A stretch of 64,000 bases of DNA. It comes from Apostichopus californicus (lineage: Eukaryota; Echinodermata; Holothuroidea; Aspidochirotida; Stichopodidae). Positions 9,785 to 23,502 of this stretch are shown one piece after another. Within the stretch, counting starts at the first letter, position 1, and every line of letters starts with the position of its first letter. The DNA is taken from contig JAIPMN010000279.1 of NCBI GenBank assembly GCA_020650975.1, positions 1 through 64,000 on the forward strand, read 5' to 3'. Under the pieces are notes generated by a model. That model was not told the DNA's origin and made no database searches. It saw only the letters and a program-made list of their open reading frames with translations. Both the position numbers and the translations under genes were made by a program.

Positions 9785-12700
9785 ATGCAGTCTAACGGAA
9801 GAGAGTGTGCAGAAAGCGATGGTGAAGAAATGGAAGTCGACCATAGCTCGTCTGAAAGCGACAAAAGTGATGATGAAGAAAGCGAAAGTGGTTCTTCAGG
9901 TTCAGAAGATAGCTCAGGTGAGTTCTGCAGGAATAACGGTATAACAATTAACATAGGCTAGGGCCTAGGCCTACTCGGCTAGCCTAGTAAGTATATGATA
10001 GTTGATACAGCCTTAAAAATAGCCTAGCCTGCGCCCACCAGTCCCACCTTAATAATTAACTGAAGGATACAGGGAAGAAGGGCAATACAAAAAATTACCT
10101 GGGCCTATGCCTTATTCTATCTTTGTTATGGCTAAGGCAAACTGCCAAGCCAACTCACTAAGTCAGTCTTTTGTATTGTTACTTGTTAGACTAGCCTAGG
10201 CCTTCAGTGTAACAATAGATGGATAAATTTCGGGTACACTTATACTTTGAAAGTCTCTCTTTAGGGTGGACTGAAGTTGTTTAAATTTATCCAGGAATCC
10301 AAGTAAAATGAATAATGCTTCCCTACTGTGACTCTGATAATAAAATAATATATAATATATATCCAGTTGAACATGTATGTCTGACATTTGTGTATACCTG
10401 CACAGTAGGAGTAGTTCTATATAAAGGATGAACTTCCCGAAGGTTGCGAAGTTTTGTGACGAAACCTGACTCTTTCTGACTGGTTGGTCCTTTGGACTTC
10501 TGAAAAAGCATTGTGTAAACCCCTGTTATTTTGTACCACACTCACTGTCTATTCATGAAGAGAGTATCTTGACTTTAGTTCCCCAAACACAATGAAAAGG
10601 GTCAATGATCTGTACGTTTCCTAAGCCAAAAGACAGGTAGGAAATTAGCCCTGTGAAACAGCAAACTTGTAAACACACCCCATGTTCAAGATTCATGATT
10701 CTATCTTATGCCATGTGTAAAATAATGTAATATAATATTTGAAAACTATGAAACAAGGTTTGTAACCATGAGCAAAGAATGAAAGAGAAGCTTACCATAG
10801 AATTGGAAAAGCAGCAGTAACAAACATTGTATTGAAAGACCAATGACAATGTCATCCAATTTTCCATAGCGGTGACAGGATATTTTCATTCTTGCCACCA
10901 TACCGTACATAACATATAACCTAACCTCTCTCTCCATCCTCCCAATTCTAGAAGTTCTGAGAGTTTCTTTAAAACAATATATATCGATTTGAAATACCAG
11001 TTAATGATTATGTGACTTTTGTATTAAATACAGTATGCATTGGTGCGCAAAAGTTCCGTTATATTCTTTCAGCAGCTAAAGTGGCACGCTCTGGTAATCT
11101 AGGTTGCGGAATGACAACTTGGGCCGCTTACAAATGTAGGTCATGCAGCTAGTTATCCTACACGTACATGTCGGGGCTAGTCCAATCAAAACCCGATTTG
11201 TAAATAATGATATTCACAAAATATAGTTTCTGCTCTACCAATGTGTTTATTATCATTGAGCAGCCATTTTGGTTATTTGGTTAATGTTCAGTAGTAAATG
11301 TCAGCCAAACTATACTTCAGTAATAACCTTCCAAGCACCATTAGTTGCACTCCATGGTATGAGCCCCTACTGTGCAGTCAATGTTACATTGTCATTTCAC
11401 ATTGGCCTAACATGAGTGCAAAAGGAAGGTACTAACGTATTAACACATAAAAAAAAAGTTTTCATAGGATGATCAGAGATTTAGTCCATATTTACCCCAA
11501 GGCATCATTTGTTTCCTATCGCGGTTCTACCTGTCGAATTTAGTTTCCTGTCTATTGCCGTGTGAAGTTTATCGCATAACCGCAACTTGCTGCACAGCAG
11601 AGACCGCATTCTGTTGTTGGGCAGACCGCCAAGAATTTAGGCTTTGTTGATTACCCCAACAAATGCACCAACAAAGTTAACACTCCACTTTGAGTTATGC
11701 CATCTCATACTGATTGATTTACATATATTGAAATGATTTCGTTTAATGATATGTCAATGTCCTTCTGATTTCTTTAGAGTATAATGAGGGAGTGAGTGAA
11801 AGCAGACGACTGGAATGTCTTGATTTCATGAACGAGCTCGAGCACCAGTTTAATTCTCTGCGAGATCAGTGAGTATTTGATTATTCGTATTAGCTTTCAT
11901 AAATATAACACAAAAAAATGTTTTCCTTCTCTGTTGATTTATTTGATAATTAATGCAAAACAAATTAAACTAAACCTGCTAATTATTTCAGGTTGACAAT
12001 AACTTCTACAGTGCTTGAAATACATGTCAGGTTTACAGTTTCCATCAAAAGCTTAAAATCGTCCAGCAAAAACAAATGGCCATTTGTCAGTGCAATATTT
12101 AGTTAAGAAAAGGCACTAAGTGGGTAAACACTCTTTGCAGCTGGCTCAGTAAATTGATGTCATTTTGCTGGTCCTATTTAATATACAGTATGTAAGAAGA
12201 TGCAGATGTTTCCTTAAACATCTATCAGTGATGACTCTTTCTTAATTTTTCTCAGGCTTCTGCTGGAAAAGAAGCTTCAGACAGAATTGAAACTGGAACA
12301 GATTAGACGAGAAGATGGAGAAGAATACATAAAGCCTCTTGATTGCTTGGAACAGATGAAGAAAAAACGACTAGAAATTGCTAACATCCTCAGGGAGCTC
12401 AGGCAGAAGAATATTAGTAATAAGTATGACTGTGAGACAAAGGCATCAAGGGAACATCTTGAGGTAAGTCTAATCTGCAAGCAGAATTTCTACCCTACCA
12501 CTGGCAGTTCTAAAATTCCATTTTAATATGATATATGTATACATTTTGTATCTGTTGATAGACTTTTGAGAAAAAAAAATGTCAAAATGTTTTTCTCGAG
12601 TGTCTTGCATGATTTTAGGGAATAATTAGTGTTCAGATTTTGTGTAGCATGGGCTGTAAAATTTGACTCTTATAATATATATACTATGGTTTCTTTGAGA

Positions 12701-15700
12701 AAATAACAGTGCGTTACATCATTGGACTTGTGTGACAATTTGACTGTTTTGGAGAGCATGTTTTTGATGCCTTAGTGGTTAAGTTTTACCCTAAATGTTT
12801 GCACACTCATCAGATCTGACAAGCACATGTTAAGTGTGTATTTTAATGGCTTTTATTTTTAACTGTGACAGATTAAGGTTGGTTTTTACTATAAGGGTAA
12901 AATTTATGGCCACATGTGGCACAGAAAGCAACTGTATGAAACACTGCTTGGTTGGTTGTTTGTAAATGGTATAGTTTAACGATTTCTGTGAACAAATCTG
13001 TATTTTAATCTTGATGCGTACATTCCAAAAGTAGATACATTTGGCATATAAGCAACTAGACTTGGCATCATTATTCATTAATTAATAATGATCATCTCCC
13101 CATCCCCATCCCTGCTTTCTCTCTGCTGACTGTGTTAATTTGTTTTCATGAAAAATATGACTGGCACATCATTGATTGCAAAATGCCAAAACGATATGGC
13201 ATGTTAACTTCCCACACTTGTAACTTTCTTTCAACATTCAAACTTATCTATCAATATTTAATCTATTATTTAATTATTCATCATTGTCAGAATATGATCT
13301 ATTTATCATTTCTGCAGTACTACATAGTGTACCTTACTTTCTTAGAATCCAATAAAAAAAAATTCTCTTGTTGAGTTGTTCTTCTTTTCTTTTTCTTTGT
13401 TTTAATCTTGAATCAGATATTCCATAGTTACTCTATAGAAATTATAATTCCATAATGAATAATGTACTAAAATGTATAGTTATATACTGTATATGCAACA
13501 GGTCACTACAGTTTTGTTAATAAAAGTTGGCAAACTTTCAGCTGCATTTGAGTTGAGATGTAACGTTTGTGTAGTCTAACCAAGCCTTGTAATATTCATG
13601 CACAACTGGATATCTGTCAAGCTACTGAACTTCACAAACAAGTCTGTGCTTATACCCAGTGTTAGCTGTTCCTATTTACTGTAGAGAGTTACAAAAGTAA
13701 ATAGTTCAACACGGAAAGCTTTCATGTTTTTGCCAAATTCAATAATTAAATGCCATTTTGGTGGACTGCAAAAGTAGCAGGTACAATAATGTACTTAAAT
13801 GGTATCTTAGCATTCCTGAAGCGATGTTATTTAATGCCAACATAATGTGGCAAAATCTATTCAAAAATCAACATTAACATTTAAGATCACACAGTTTGCT
13901 TAATTCTTTTTACTTCTACCACAGAGCGAGAAGAGGTTAGTGAGGGAGGCGTTAAAAGCAGACCTGGAAGACAAAGTAAGAAAACTCGAAGAGGACAGAG
14001 ACAATATAGACCTGACAACAGGTGAGCAAATATTCAGATTTGGGTGTGATCACTTTTCAGCTTTTAATGGTCATGACCATCTTTGAGCTGTAACCTTTTC
14101 TAAAGTTCTAATTTGTTAACATTGAACCATGCTCAAGGCAGTCATAGTTTTTGAGATCTTTAACGAACCATGCATCAGGCCGAAAGACCATTGTGGTGAA
14201 ATATGCATAAAACTTTTGCATCCGATAAATTTGACACCCTGGCAGAATTGATTTGAAAATCTCAACCATAATTAGATTTGTCACACACTAAGCACTAAAG
14301 GTAGTCTCTATGCAGATTATTGATGGTCCTTGCAGCCCTCAATATAAAGATATGTACTGTCCTGTTGAAAGCACACTGTTAGGGAAGTAGGTGAATGGAC
14401 TCGGACATTATCATTTCATCATCAGTGCAAGACTATTTTTTGTATATATTCTGTTTGTGATATGAGAGAAACCACAGCTGTAACAAACTCTCCTGTTTCT
14501 TTCCCTAAGTCTTTGGTTTAGTTACTAATGAATTAAAAGCCAACCATTACTCAGTTTGCTGGCTGTTGAAAATTATAGTACCGCCTGTATATATATACGT
14601 ATCAAGCTATGTGTCTTATGTGACTCGTCCTTACAAGGAAACTGTTTGTAGATGTGCGTGATTGAACATCATCATTTGCATCCGGTAGAAGAAACACGAT
14701 ATCTGCGACTGTATTATGGTTGTGCCCCATCTTCCTTTGTACCAGTTGTAAATACAAACAGAAAATTTCATTGCATATTTAATGTTCTATCCACTCTGCC
14801 TCTCTCTCTCTCGCAGAAATTTGGAATCACAATCAAAATCTGAAAGATAAAGGGAAGAAAACAGATTCACAATCATCAGACAGGAAGAAGAAACCAGTCT
14901 CAGTATCAGATATCCTTGTTAAAATTTTACAGAAACACATTTAACTAAGTATCAATTGTTATTGTTGTAGTTAAAGGCACACAAGGTATGTGTTTGTGTG
15001 TGTCAGAATGGACTCTTCAGACCCCATGTGTATTAAGAATTGATTGCTCCTAAAGATATCTGGTGGCGTAAATGGATTGCTTACTGGAAACTTTCTGTAT
15101 AATTAGGTCAAAACAAGATCCTAATAGGTTTTTGTATCACAAATAATAATAAGTTTTCTGAATTTGGTCATAGTTTGTTAATGCATCTCTTAACATCGGA
15201 GTGGGTGATGTCATGTTGGCAATTGGGTGAAGAACGTCTTTGCTCATCTTTGTAACATTTCACTCATTTATCCCCAGAGAGAAATAATATTTCAGCAAAG
15301 AATTGCATTTTAATGAAGTTCTAATACAGAGAACATTGGTAGCAAAGCAAATATCAGGTTTCAAGGATAAATAGACAAGATAATAACCACCTATAAGTAA
15401 GGAACATTTGCCCTGATGACATCACAGATCACCTACTGCGATTCACTTCCTGGGGTAAGGGAAGGTTTAGCCCGTCCAAATATGTTACATTCAATCAATT
15501 GTATCTTGAGTTAGGAACAAGAAATTGAGATGGGATTGTTCAATTATAGGTGTGGAATATTATTGTCTTCAATATAAAATTCACCATATCCGCGACCAGA
15601 ATCGCCCTTTAAGAGTGCTCATCATAGCTAGTAGCTATGAATGGAAAAGGAAACATATATAAACATAGAAAACATATATAACATATATTAACATATAGGA

Positions 15701-18668
15701 AACATATATAAACAAAAACAGTAAGCCTTGCAAAATTGATGGTGATCAAAAGCAAACATTCCTTAATAGCATGATAATTCTCAAAGCTATTAAGTACATA
15801 TCATAGCCAACTTTGCACCCCTGATAAAATGTCACTCGTTAAACTACAGTAATGTAATGAATACTTTGGTGTTCCAATTTTCTGTAGCAGTTTTGAAGGC
15901 TCTGGAATTTGTCTCTCGTAAAATACTACGGTTCCTGTGTTTAAAAAAATTGCTTTCTTTCTTCCCACTTTGACCATTCTGCATATGATACGGGATACAT
16001 TATTCCTGGTAATGTTCTCTTCAAGCTCTTAGCCTCAACCAGTACATGCTACAGTGGCTTCATCTCTGCTTGTTATATGTCATCTAGATACAGCTGCTCA
16101 GGGAATGTGATAGTTGTAGGCTACATGTGTTAGTATTTTGTGTGGATAAATAGCAAACTTCTCAAGATATTTCTACGAGGGAGAAAGGAAATAGCTGTCA
16201 GGAAATATACGTCGGGTCCTCTAACTTTTAAGATAAAGATGCATCTGTTGCAGCCATTTATGCAGCAGCACACTAGCAGTATAGTGACCAGTACTGAAGC
16301 ATCTGTAATGAGTTTTATAATTGGTTTTTGTTTTTTATCCTTGACCATTGTTTCACGTCCATTCGTTGTTTATTTGTTGCGTGATGAAGATATCCTGGAT
16401 GATTGGACAACAATTATGAAGGTAGATCTAATCAATTTTTTTTTCTGCAGTGGGAGAAAATTTAAAGAGGAGAATTACAATATTCAATTCAGTTTATTTC
16501 CCATATCCTTGTACCAAAAATAGCATAACATACCAATTACAAGAGAAAATGCTGGCAGTAAAGATTTTTTTCTATACCTAATTTTATGCGAAAGATGCAA
16601 TATCAGTTAGGCTTCCATACTTTGATCATGTTTTCAACAGTCGCAATACTAAAAGGGTTATCTTTATGTGTAAAATATTTGTGTGGGCCATTCAAAATAA
16701 TCTGCAAGTAATTAACTGCTAGTTAGTCTGTTAAATTGACTGTTTTGAATCTTTGATATTTGAAGAACTAATTTTCATTTTGTATAAAAGTGTTTAATTA
16801 CTGTTGTTTTTCATTCTAATGTCATAGGCAAGGGGAGCTGTGGCAAGGAGAAAAACAGATTGTAAGTACATGGGCAAGCACCTGCTGTTGTTTATTTTGT
16901 TGTACCTTTATAAAATGCATTTTGCTCTCCCTCTATAGTGTCAGAGTATGTTTATCATATCAGAGAATAAGCTTTCGCACCATATTAACAGTTTTAGTTT
17001 GTTCATTGATGTGAATATTTACAATGTTGGAAGTCCCAAACAGACAGGAGTCTTTTCTTTTACGTTGCTTTAAGAGAGGCACAAACCCGATCGTCATCCT
17101 TTAGCCTATGTAACAGAGATCCTTGTTCTTAAAAATTACCCCAAAACAACTTACAAAAATATTGCTCCATTTGGGTGATATCCACGTTTAAAAGTAGTGT
17201 CTGGGTGCTGTCCTCTTGTAAGTCTGTGATGTCAAGTTGCCAGGAGGATCTGAAAGCTATTTCTTCCCCTTGTTTGATTTTCTTCATATTTTCAAGTTAA
17301 AATGACAATTAAACCAATGCCATCTTTAGCTCATCTTAAGAGCTTCAACATTTTTGATTCAGCATTTGCAAAATCCATCTCCATTACAGAGAATAAATCT
17401 TCAAATAAAAAATTAAAACATAACAAAATAAAGAAGGTGGCTCAGTGATGATGTCATACTTAGACTTGATCAAGTCTTCAGCATTGCATGTGAAAGAACA
17501 TTTAAACTGTGATATTTTCCAAATGAATTTTTTTTTATTTATTTTTTTTTGGCTTTTTGTAGAAGTTGTGCATAACATATATCTCTATCACATAGACCAA
17601 AAATGAATGCTTTGGGTCTCCTTTTAGGTAACTAATGGTTGAAACATAAGTTTCAAATAGCACACAAAGTTTTGTGTTGAATGGAGCTGAAATCTGTGTC
17701 CACAGAATAGAAAATCCTCGGCTAGTGGGCTTTGTAGTCAATGTTATGCCATAGAAAATTCACAAGTGTCATTGATATGAATAAAAACAATAGATGATAG
17801 ACAGACTGGTGCATCACAGGTGTGGAGACTTTCTCTTGAACTCTTTGCTTCTGTTTTTGACACTTTTACAGCTGAAATTAAGCATGACAAGAATCACCAT
17901 TCTGTGAGGTTTGTAGAAGGCAAGCTGCAGTATAATGGAAAATGGTTCCATAGGAAGGACAGAGTTCTGGTTCGGGTAAAAGATGAATCCGCTACAAAGT
18001 AAGTTTCGCAAGCTGACATAACTGTTAAAGGGACTTTTCTTTTCTTTAATTCCCCTTCTCCTTCCCTGCACCCTCCTCCCAGTGAAAGAATACACAGGAC
18101 CTGACGTCAACATTGTAAAATCTTTGCCATGTCTCTATGAAGCATAGTAACTTGTAAGTGACGTAGTCTCCCTCTTAGAGGTCAACTGTTTTGATTTTTT
18201 TTTGTGTTAACTTTGATAGCTTTCTCAATCAATTCTTGCTTGGCATTGTATCAACAATAGAGATTAACATTCATTTGAGTTAGACCAGTGTTGTAAGTGC
18301 ATCATAAACTTGTCATGTGACAGCCCAACTGTTAAGGTTGCATAAGTGTCATTTCTTCTGAGATGTTGACTGAAATTAACCATGTACTAAATATGTATTT
18401 TACAGATATTGTTCTTAGATAGATCACTCTTGAGCTTGTCAAAGCTAATTTCGTGCAACATCATCTATGATTACTTTTGACTTTAGCTCATCTTCAAAGC
18501 GTCCTGAGTCAACAATTAAAAAGAAGCGTATCATTTTCTTGCAGGGCCACCATCACATCTATCAACTCCTGGGAAGTGTGGATCAAAAAAGGAGATGGTC
18601 TGAAGTTCAAAGTTCATCTGTCAAGCTTAGAGCAAGGAAAAGCTACAATCAAACACATTGGATCATAA
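9785..18668 (+). CDS. BRMS1L: BRMS1-like Sin3-HDAC corepressor subunit, 9 exons
   Basis: Nuclear subunit of the Sin3-histone deacetylase complex; belongs to the Sds3/BRMS1 family. Coding exons: 9785-9917, 11778-11868, 12256-12463, 13925-14021, 14817-14909, 16357-16421, 16828-16861, 17872-17998, 18545-18668. They total 972 nt, 323 residues plus stop, with all phases agreeing; the vertebrate BRMS1L I recall is also 323 residues. Residues 1-60 are acidic and serine-rich, with the EMEVD motif seen in vertebrates. The coiled-coil Sds3 core spans about 60-175, with EYIKPLDCLEQM, NKYDCETKASREHLE and RKLEEDRDNIDLT. The conserved block GPFVVYLLRDEDILDDWTTI is at about 208-227. The C-terminal domain includes KLQYNGKWFHRKD and ends in KATIKHIGS. 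Introns 1-4 and 6-8 are GT-AG; intron 5 is AT-AC. ATG 9785 is the first in-frame start before the conserved acidic motif. Confidence 0.95.
14910..16356 (+). other. U12-type AT-AC intron (BRMS1L intron 5)
   Basis: The frame and the homology both require a join between ...PVSVS-G (exon 5 ends at 14909) and GPFVVYLL (exon 6 starts at 16357). No AG precedes exon 6 at the needed place; the intron ends CAC. The intron begins ATATCCTT, which is the U12 5' splice site consensus. It contains TCCTTGAC at 16338-16345, matching the U12 branch-point consensus TTCCTTRAC. The likely branch A at 16344 lies 12 nt before the AC end, the usual U12 spacing. Splicing there gives SGPFVVYLL in frame, matching SGPYIVYML in vertebrate BRMS1L. 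Confidence 0.9.
14971..15612. mobile_element. TTAA-bounded inverted-repeat element, family C
   Basis: A stretch inside the U12 intron starts TTAAAGGCACAC and ends CGCCCTTTAA, so short inverted ends AAAGGS sit inside TTAA duplications as in piggyBac-type MITEs. The interior is AT-rich without an open frame. Part of it (about 15280-15480) is related in inverse orientation to 21080-21370; for example, the GGTTTCAAGGATAAAT word is shared. Confidence 0.5.
17069..17627. mobile_element. TTAA-bounded inverted-repeat element, family B, copy 1
   Basis: Lies in BRMS1L intron 7. It starts TTAAGAGAGGCACAAACCCG and ends GGGTCTCCTTTTAG; the TIR has the form AAAGGRGAC. It aligns by eye through its length with 23578-24112, for example AAAAGTAGTGTCTGGG, and CATAGACCA before the right end. 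No coding capacity was seen. Confidence 0.6.
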
Positions 18669-20070
18669 CATTGTGAGTAGACTTGAACTAACATTTTGAT
18701 ATTATTTAACTATGCCGAGGCAAAGTATTAGCAGTTTGTCAGTTGTTATTAGCAGTTGTCAGTTGTTATTAGCAGTGTGTCAGTTTTTGCACGATGGTTG
18801 CAGCTAACCTAGTTTCTTGCAATCAGTTGCTCTTTACTTAAAGAGTGACCATTGGCGCAAAATTAATTTGCTAGGCCATAGTTGCTCATCGAGCAAAGTG
18901 GGCTGGATTATCAAGTCTAGTTTACATGCCAATAGATCAATCTCATAGGAAGCTACATTTGGAATCAATAGCAAATACCTTACTTAACTGTGATTTTGTA
19001 AATTTGTTCAAGGACAAATGGTGTCAGTAAGCTAACATGTTATTTATATTATGTAAATGGAACATTTTCTGCCCTGAGTTATTATAATTTCTGACACATT
19101 GGATTAACAAAGACAATTAGGTAGCAGCTGTGGAGCTGACATTGTTATTATTTAGCATTGGATGGGCATTACAGACTTTCAGCACCTTTTTAAGTTATCA
19201 ACAGAGACATTAAACTGCTTTGAAATATTGCCTTTTATTGGTCTACGAAATATATCAACACTAAATTTCTGCATCAAGTCATCCTTCAATAAGATTCCCC
19301 CGTGTCCTATGGCTGCTTCCAGAAAGGACGTCTATATCACGGTCAAACAGGTTATAGCACTAGTATAGAAATTAAAAAATATATTTGTATAGAAGTTGCC
19401 TCACAAACTAAATTTGTATGACCTCATTAGGTGGAAGTCATATGTGATTTGTATGACCTCATTAGGTGGAAGTCATATGTGTCTTTTGTAAAGTTACTAT
19501 TTTCTCATTCCTAAAAAAATGTTTATCCTAAAATAATTGTCCGATAATTGACCTGTCCTAAGTAGTGAGATAAAGCAACAATTTGCATTTCGTGTGCCAA
19601 GGTTATATGAGTGTAATAAGAACAAAGGATGTTTCGAACGTTTTATAGAAAAATCTCAGTATGAAAGACCTTGCATAATGCCATAATCTTTGCAATTATC
19701 TTTAGTTGATCGTGGTGTATAGTTTTAACCTTGAGCAATCTGGTTTCTATGACAATGAGATAACATCCTGCTATAGTTAAATCATGGATTCTTAGCTGAA
19801 GAGGTCATGAGTTGAAATGAAAAATTTTGAAAGTACTTAAACAAATCATTACAAACTGCCGATTTAGATGTGTTTTCCTTTTTCTTTGACCGTAAGGGTT
19901 ACATGAATTATTTCCAAAGGGGAAGGATGAACTAACACAGATCTAATACTTTTCATTTTAATCCCAACAGAGGACGTTGGTAGGGTCAGTGAAGACAGTT
20001 TAGATCCTGCTATACCATGATGGTGCTGTTGGTATTCAAGAAGAGAGGATGGATCCAACCACTCAATGGA
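18669..20070 (+). other. BRMS1L 3' flank, possible 3' UTR intron
   Basis: Four bases after the stop there is a strong donor, GTGAGT at 18673. A good acceptor, ATCCCAACAG, ends at 19970. A 3' UTR intron is therefore possible, with the terminal exon covering the duplicated block downstream. This needs transcript data. A 35-bp unit is doubled at 19413-19481, and a short CAGTTGTTATTAG repeat occurs at 18728-18785. Confidence 0.35.
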
Positions 20071-20545
20071 GGATAACTATCGTCGAGAGAGGAAGCCTGT
20101 ATCGGTGGAACGTCAAGAGAATGTGCAAGTTGTAACATCTGTGGAGAGATTTTGTAATTTGACACAAGCATGAATTGATGCAAACATGTCCTTTCCTCTG
20201 GGACTGAAAGTTTTACAGAAAATTGTCGAAGTTCAGACGTAAATCTCAGCTCAACGCAGTGGCCGCTTCAAGTGGGTGCAGAAGTAAACGGTGCGGAGGA
20301 TAAAATGAGGATGACTATCGTTGAGAGAGGAAGCCTGTATCGGTGGAACGTCAAGAGAATGTTCAAGTTGTAACATCTGTGGAGAGATTTTGTAATTTGG
20401 CACAAGCATGGTTGAAGCAAACATGTCCTTTCCTCTAGGACTGAAAGTTTTACAGAAAATTGTCGAAGTTCAGACGTAAATCTCAGCTCAACGCCGTAGC
20501 CGCTTCAAGTAGGTGCAGAAGTAAACGGTGCGGAGGATAAAATGA
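20071..20545. repeat. 238-bp tandem duplication
   Basis: Two adjacent copies, 20071-20308 and 20309-20545, are about 95 percent alike by eye and differ by a few substitutions and one short indel. The unit contains no sizeable open frame. It may be part of the BRMS1L 3' UTR. Confidence 0.9.
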
Positions 20546-23150
20546 AAGGAGTCAAACCCAACCATCATAATTGTCGCTGTAATAGTCAGTGAATGGGTGC
20601 CAAAAACCCTATGTGCATTAGCGACAACAGACATATGTGTGTCTCTGTAAAATCTACATTATGAAATAGCGTAGCAAAAGTGACATGCAGTAATTTTCAA
20701 ACATGCAAATTTTGGAGTGAGAGTATACTACCATGTTATCAGCCATCATTTCAGCCATATTAATTTTAATTTCTGCACACATAAAAGGATAGAACCATAT
20801 GCATGATGCAAAGTGCTGTTGGAAACCTCTCTAGCTAATAGTTCCAAATTGGATATGATATTTTAGAGACTGTTGACACGTCTATGATGTTTTCTACATA
20901 AATAGCTCTAACCCACATAATTAGTCTCTGATTTCCTGTTGACAAAATTCAGTTGAAATTATATTGGAGAGAAAAATATTTTACACTGCTAATTCAAAAC
21001 CACATTACAATATCTATGTAACACAATATTTGGGTAATTGAATGTTACCTTATTCCTTGTCTGGCAAAACTTTCAACTGCTCCAGGAGTTTGGATCACAG
21101 TAGAGGGACTGTGATGTCATCTGGTCAAATGCTCTTCAGAAAATACTTTACTAAGGCTATTGTAATGTTACTGTTGATTTATCCTTGAAACCTGATACAT
21201 CTGGAATGTTTGCTAAACTGTCACTCATTCTCCTATACACAATATTTCATCAAAATGTATCTTTTTTGTTGAAATATTCCTTTTCCTCTGTGGGTAAATG
21301 ATTGACAAATTGAAAAGAAAAAGCAAAGACATTTTCAGCTGAAGTGCTCTGATGTAATCATCCATTCTGCTGTTGCTAGATGAATTTACAAAATATCACA
21401 AAATTTGCAAAAAGTATTATATTTGCAATGCAAGATGCTATAAGGATGTGGTCTTACGTTTAAAGATTCAGAAAACTTTCAGCAGTTTTGCAAGCGATCT
21501 ACTACATCCACCAAAATATCCTATTAATGGGAGGCATGATTGACAAAAGCTATTACATGGAATATACAGAAATGGTTTACAATCTGTTTACAGTTAAAGC
21601 AGGCATCTTGGTTTTGACTTTATAGTTTGTTTCATGAATCATGCCAAAAGCAAACACAATAATAATGAGTATCAATCAAGAGCATATTCACTAGATTCCA
21701 GTGACAGCTTATTTACAAAGTAATAAAAACTGAAGAAATCCACTTCAGTTGAGACTTTATGGTATGTTACTGTTACTGTGTTGGTAGTACTCACCAAAAG
21801 AATTCCACAAATGAGGCTTTTATTTACTTACATTTCCTTCCAAGACATTTCTTATGTAAGATGGGAAAGGGATTTGGTCTTGATATATGCCTCAGCATAC
21901 AACACTTGATGTCTAAACTTTTAATTGGAGAAACCCACACCCCTCATAGATGGGAGTCGGCTTTATAAAATTCCTCACCTCTGGCCCTCCCAAAAAGTTT
22001 TCTTCCCCTACCTACCCCCTGTTGTGGGTTTTAGTTGAGATTCTCACACATTCATGCTTTGATTGGGAATTGCTAGCAGAGATCTAAATGAGGTTGGGAG
22101 GGGGAGGACATGATATGATTTTATAATGACTTTCATCCAATTCTTTTGTAGATTGAGATGGTGGTAATGCTTGTGAAGATGCTAATTGTGACCATTGTTA
22201 ATTTAATTCTATATACCTCTGATGGAACTGCGCAAATACAAGGTTGACATATCCAGATATGTGTCCTACATACCGTTTGGCTTCAATGTTTATCACATTG
22301 GCCAAGTTATCCAATGCTACATATGTGAACTGTAGCAGAATTGCAAGATGATTTTCTTCCTGTTTTGTACATATTAATTTTTATATAAATATATTCAGGT
22401 TAATAATTTAATACCTACCTTCTCTTGTATTTTGTCTACTTACTTTTCCATTTAAATGGGAGGCTGTCATAAAGAGTATCTTGGCAGGGATGCCACTGCT
22501 GAACATTGGCCTGACTCTACCTCCCCTCCCCCACCCTCAAGCCATGTGTCTGTAACTCTAATATGGTGATTAAAGATCAGAAAATTTACATTATATATAT
22601 ATTATTTGGTATCACTTTGCAATGCTCCAGATCCAAACCAAATCCATTGGTATCATAACTGATTGTAGTAGATTTAATTGTTTAAGTACCCCATGAGGTT
22701 CCGAGGGCTGTATTCAGACATTGGACCCAGGGAGGGGATGTGTGCGTATTGCCCTCCCTTTTGTTTACCATAAATAAAAAGGAGTTATTAGTGCAGTCTT
22801 GTATTTCATTTGCCCCAAAAGAAGCCATATGATATCTAAATATTTTGCCCAAGACATGGAAGTCCACTTCAATGACCCCTGGGGACATGCCTCCTTTATG
22901 TAATAGAAGATTTCCCTAATCTGCCTTGACTTTGTCTACATGTGGTCTAGTGGATGAGGGAATAGTGTGACTAATACTTAGGCAACTCAGCATTAATGGG
23001 GGTAGCATACTACATTGGATCCTCTTAGTCAATATTAAACCAAACTCGGGCAATGTAGTTACAAAAGACAAGGTCGAAATATTTTTCCTTTAGACAAGCT
23101 CACAACAGTACAAAGTATTGATTTAAGAAGGAGGAAGCATGGTAATATCC
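20546..23150. other. Intergenic, no gene seen
   Basis: AT-rich. The segment 21080-21370 is a diverged inverse relative of the repeat in BRMS1L intron 5. The rest shows no recognised gene or RNA. Confidence 0.45.
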
Positions 23151-23153
23151 AAG

Positions 23154-23502
23154 TTGAAGACTCGCGCACAAAGAAACGTCTGGATGCCAGTAATCTGATG
23201 TAGTTTCGAATGAGGTGTAACAGAAGTGTTAGACACCATCGATCCCAGAAAATACACACACAGCTTGCTACCGTCGGTATTTAATTAGACACTAGTGTAC
23301 AGTCAATACATGCAGCTACGGTCAATACCCGCAACACAGTGTACATAGCAGATATGGACATCAAAATATAACAAGGTATCACGTTTCATTACTGTCTGCA
23401 TTTTGTAGCGACAAGAAAAAAACTTCACTTGCAAGCAGCTACGGAAAGTTAACATTTTCAAAGGGCGGCACGCGGTTTGGGGCGAGTCTTCAATGCCTTT
23501 AA
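23154..23502 (-). mobile_element. TTAA-bounded inverted-repeat element, family A, copy 1
   Basis: The inverse of the copy at 58759-59110. The right end reads GGGCGAGTCTTCAATGCCTTTAA and the left end TTGAAGACTCGCGCACAAAG; they form inverted ends around TGAAGACTCGCSC. The TTAA is kept on the right only. The interior shares long words with the other copy, for example CACACAGCTTGCTACCGT. About 60-80 bp on each side (23091-23150 and 23503-23577) resemble one another as direct repeats. Confidence 0.7.

Noticed and set aside
16140-16523. 127-codon frame containing RPFVVYLLRDEDILDDWTTI
   Set aside because: Only 16357-16421 is coding (BRMS1L exon 6). The N-terminal and C-terminal parts are intron read-through.
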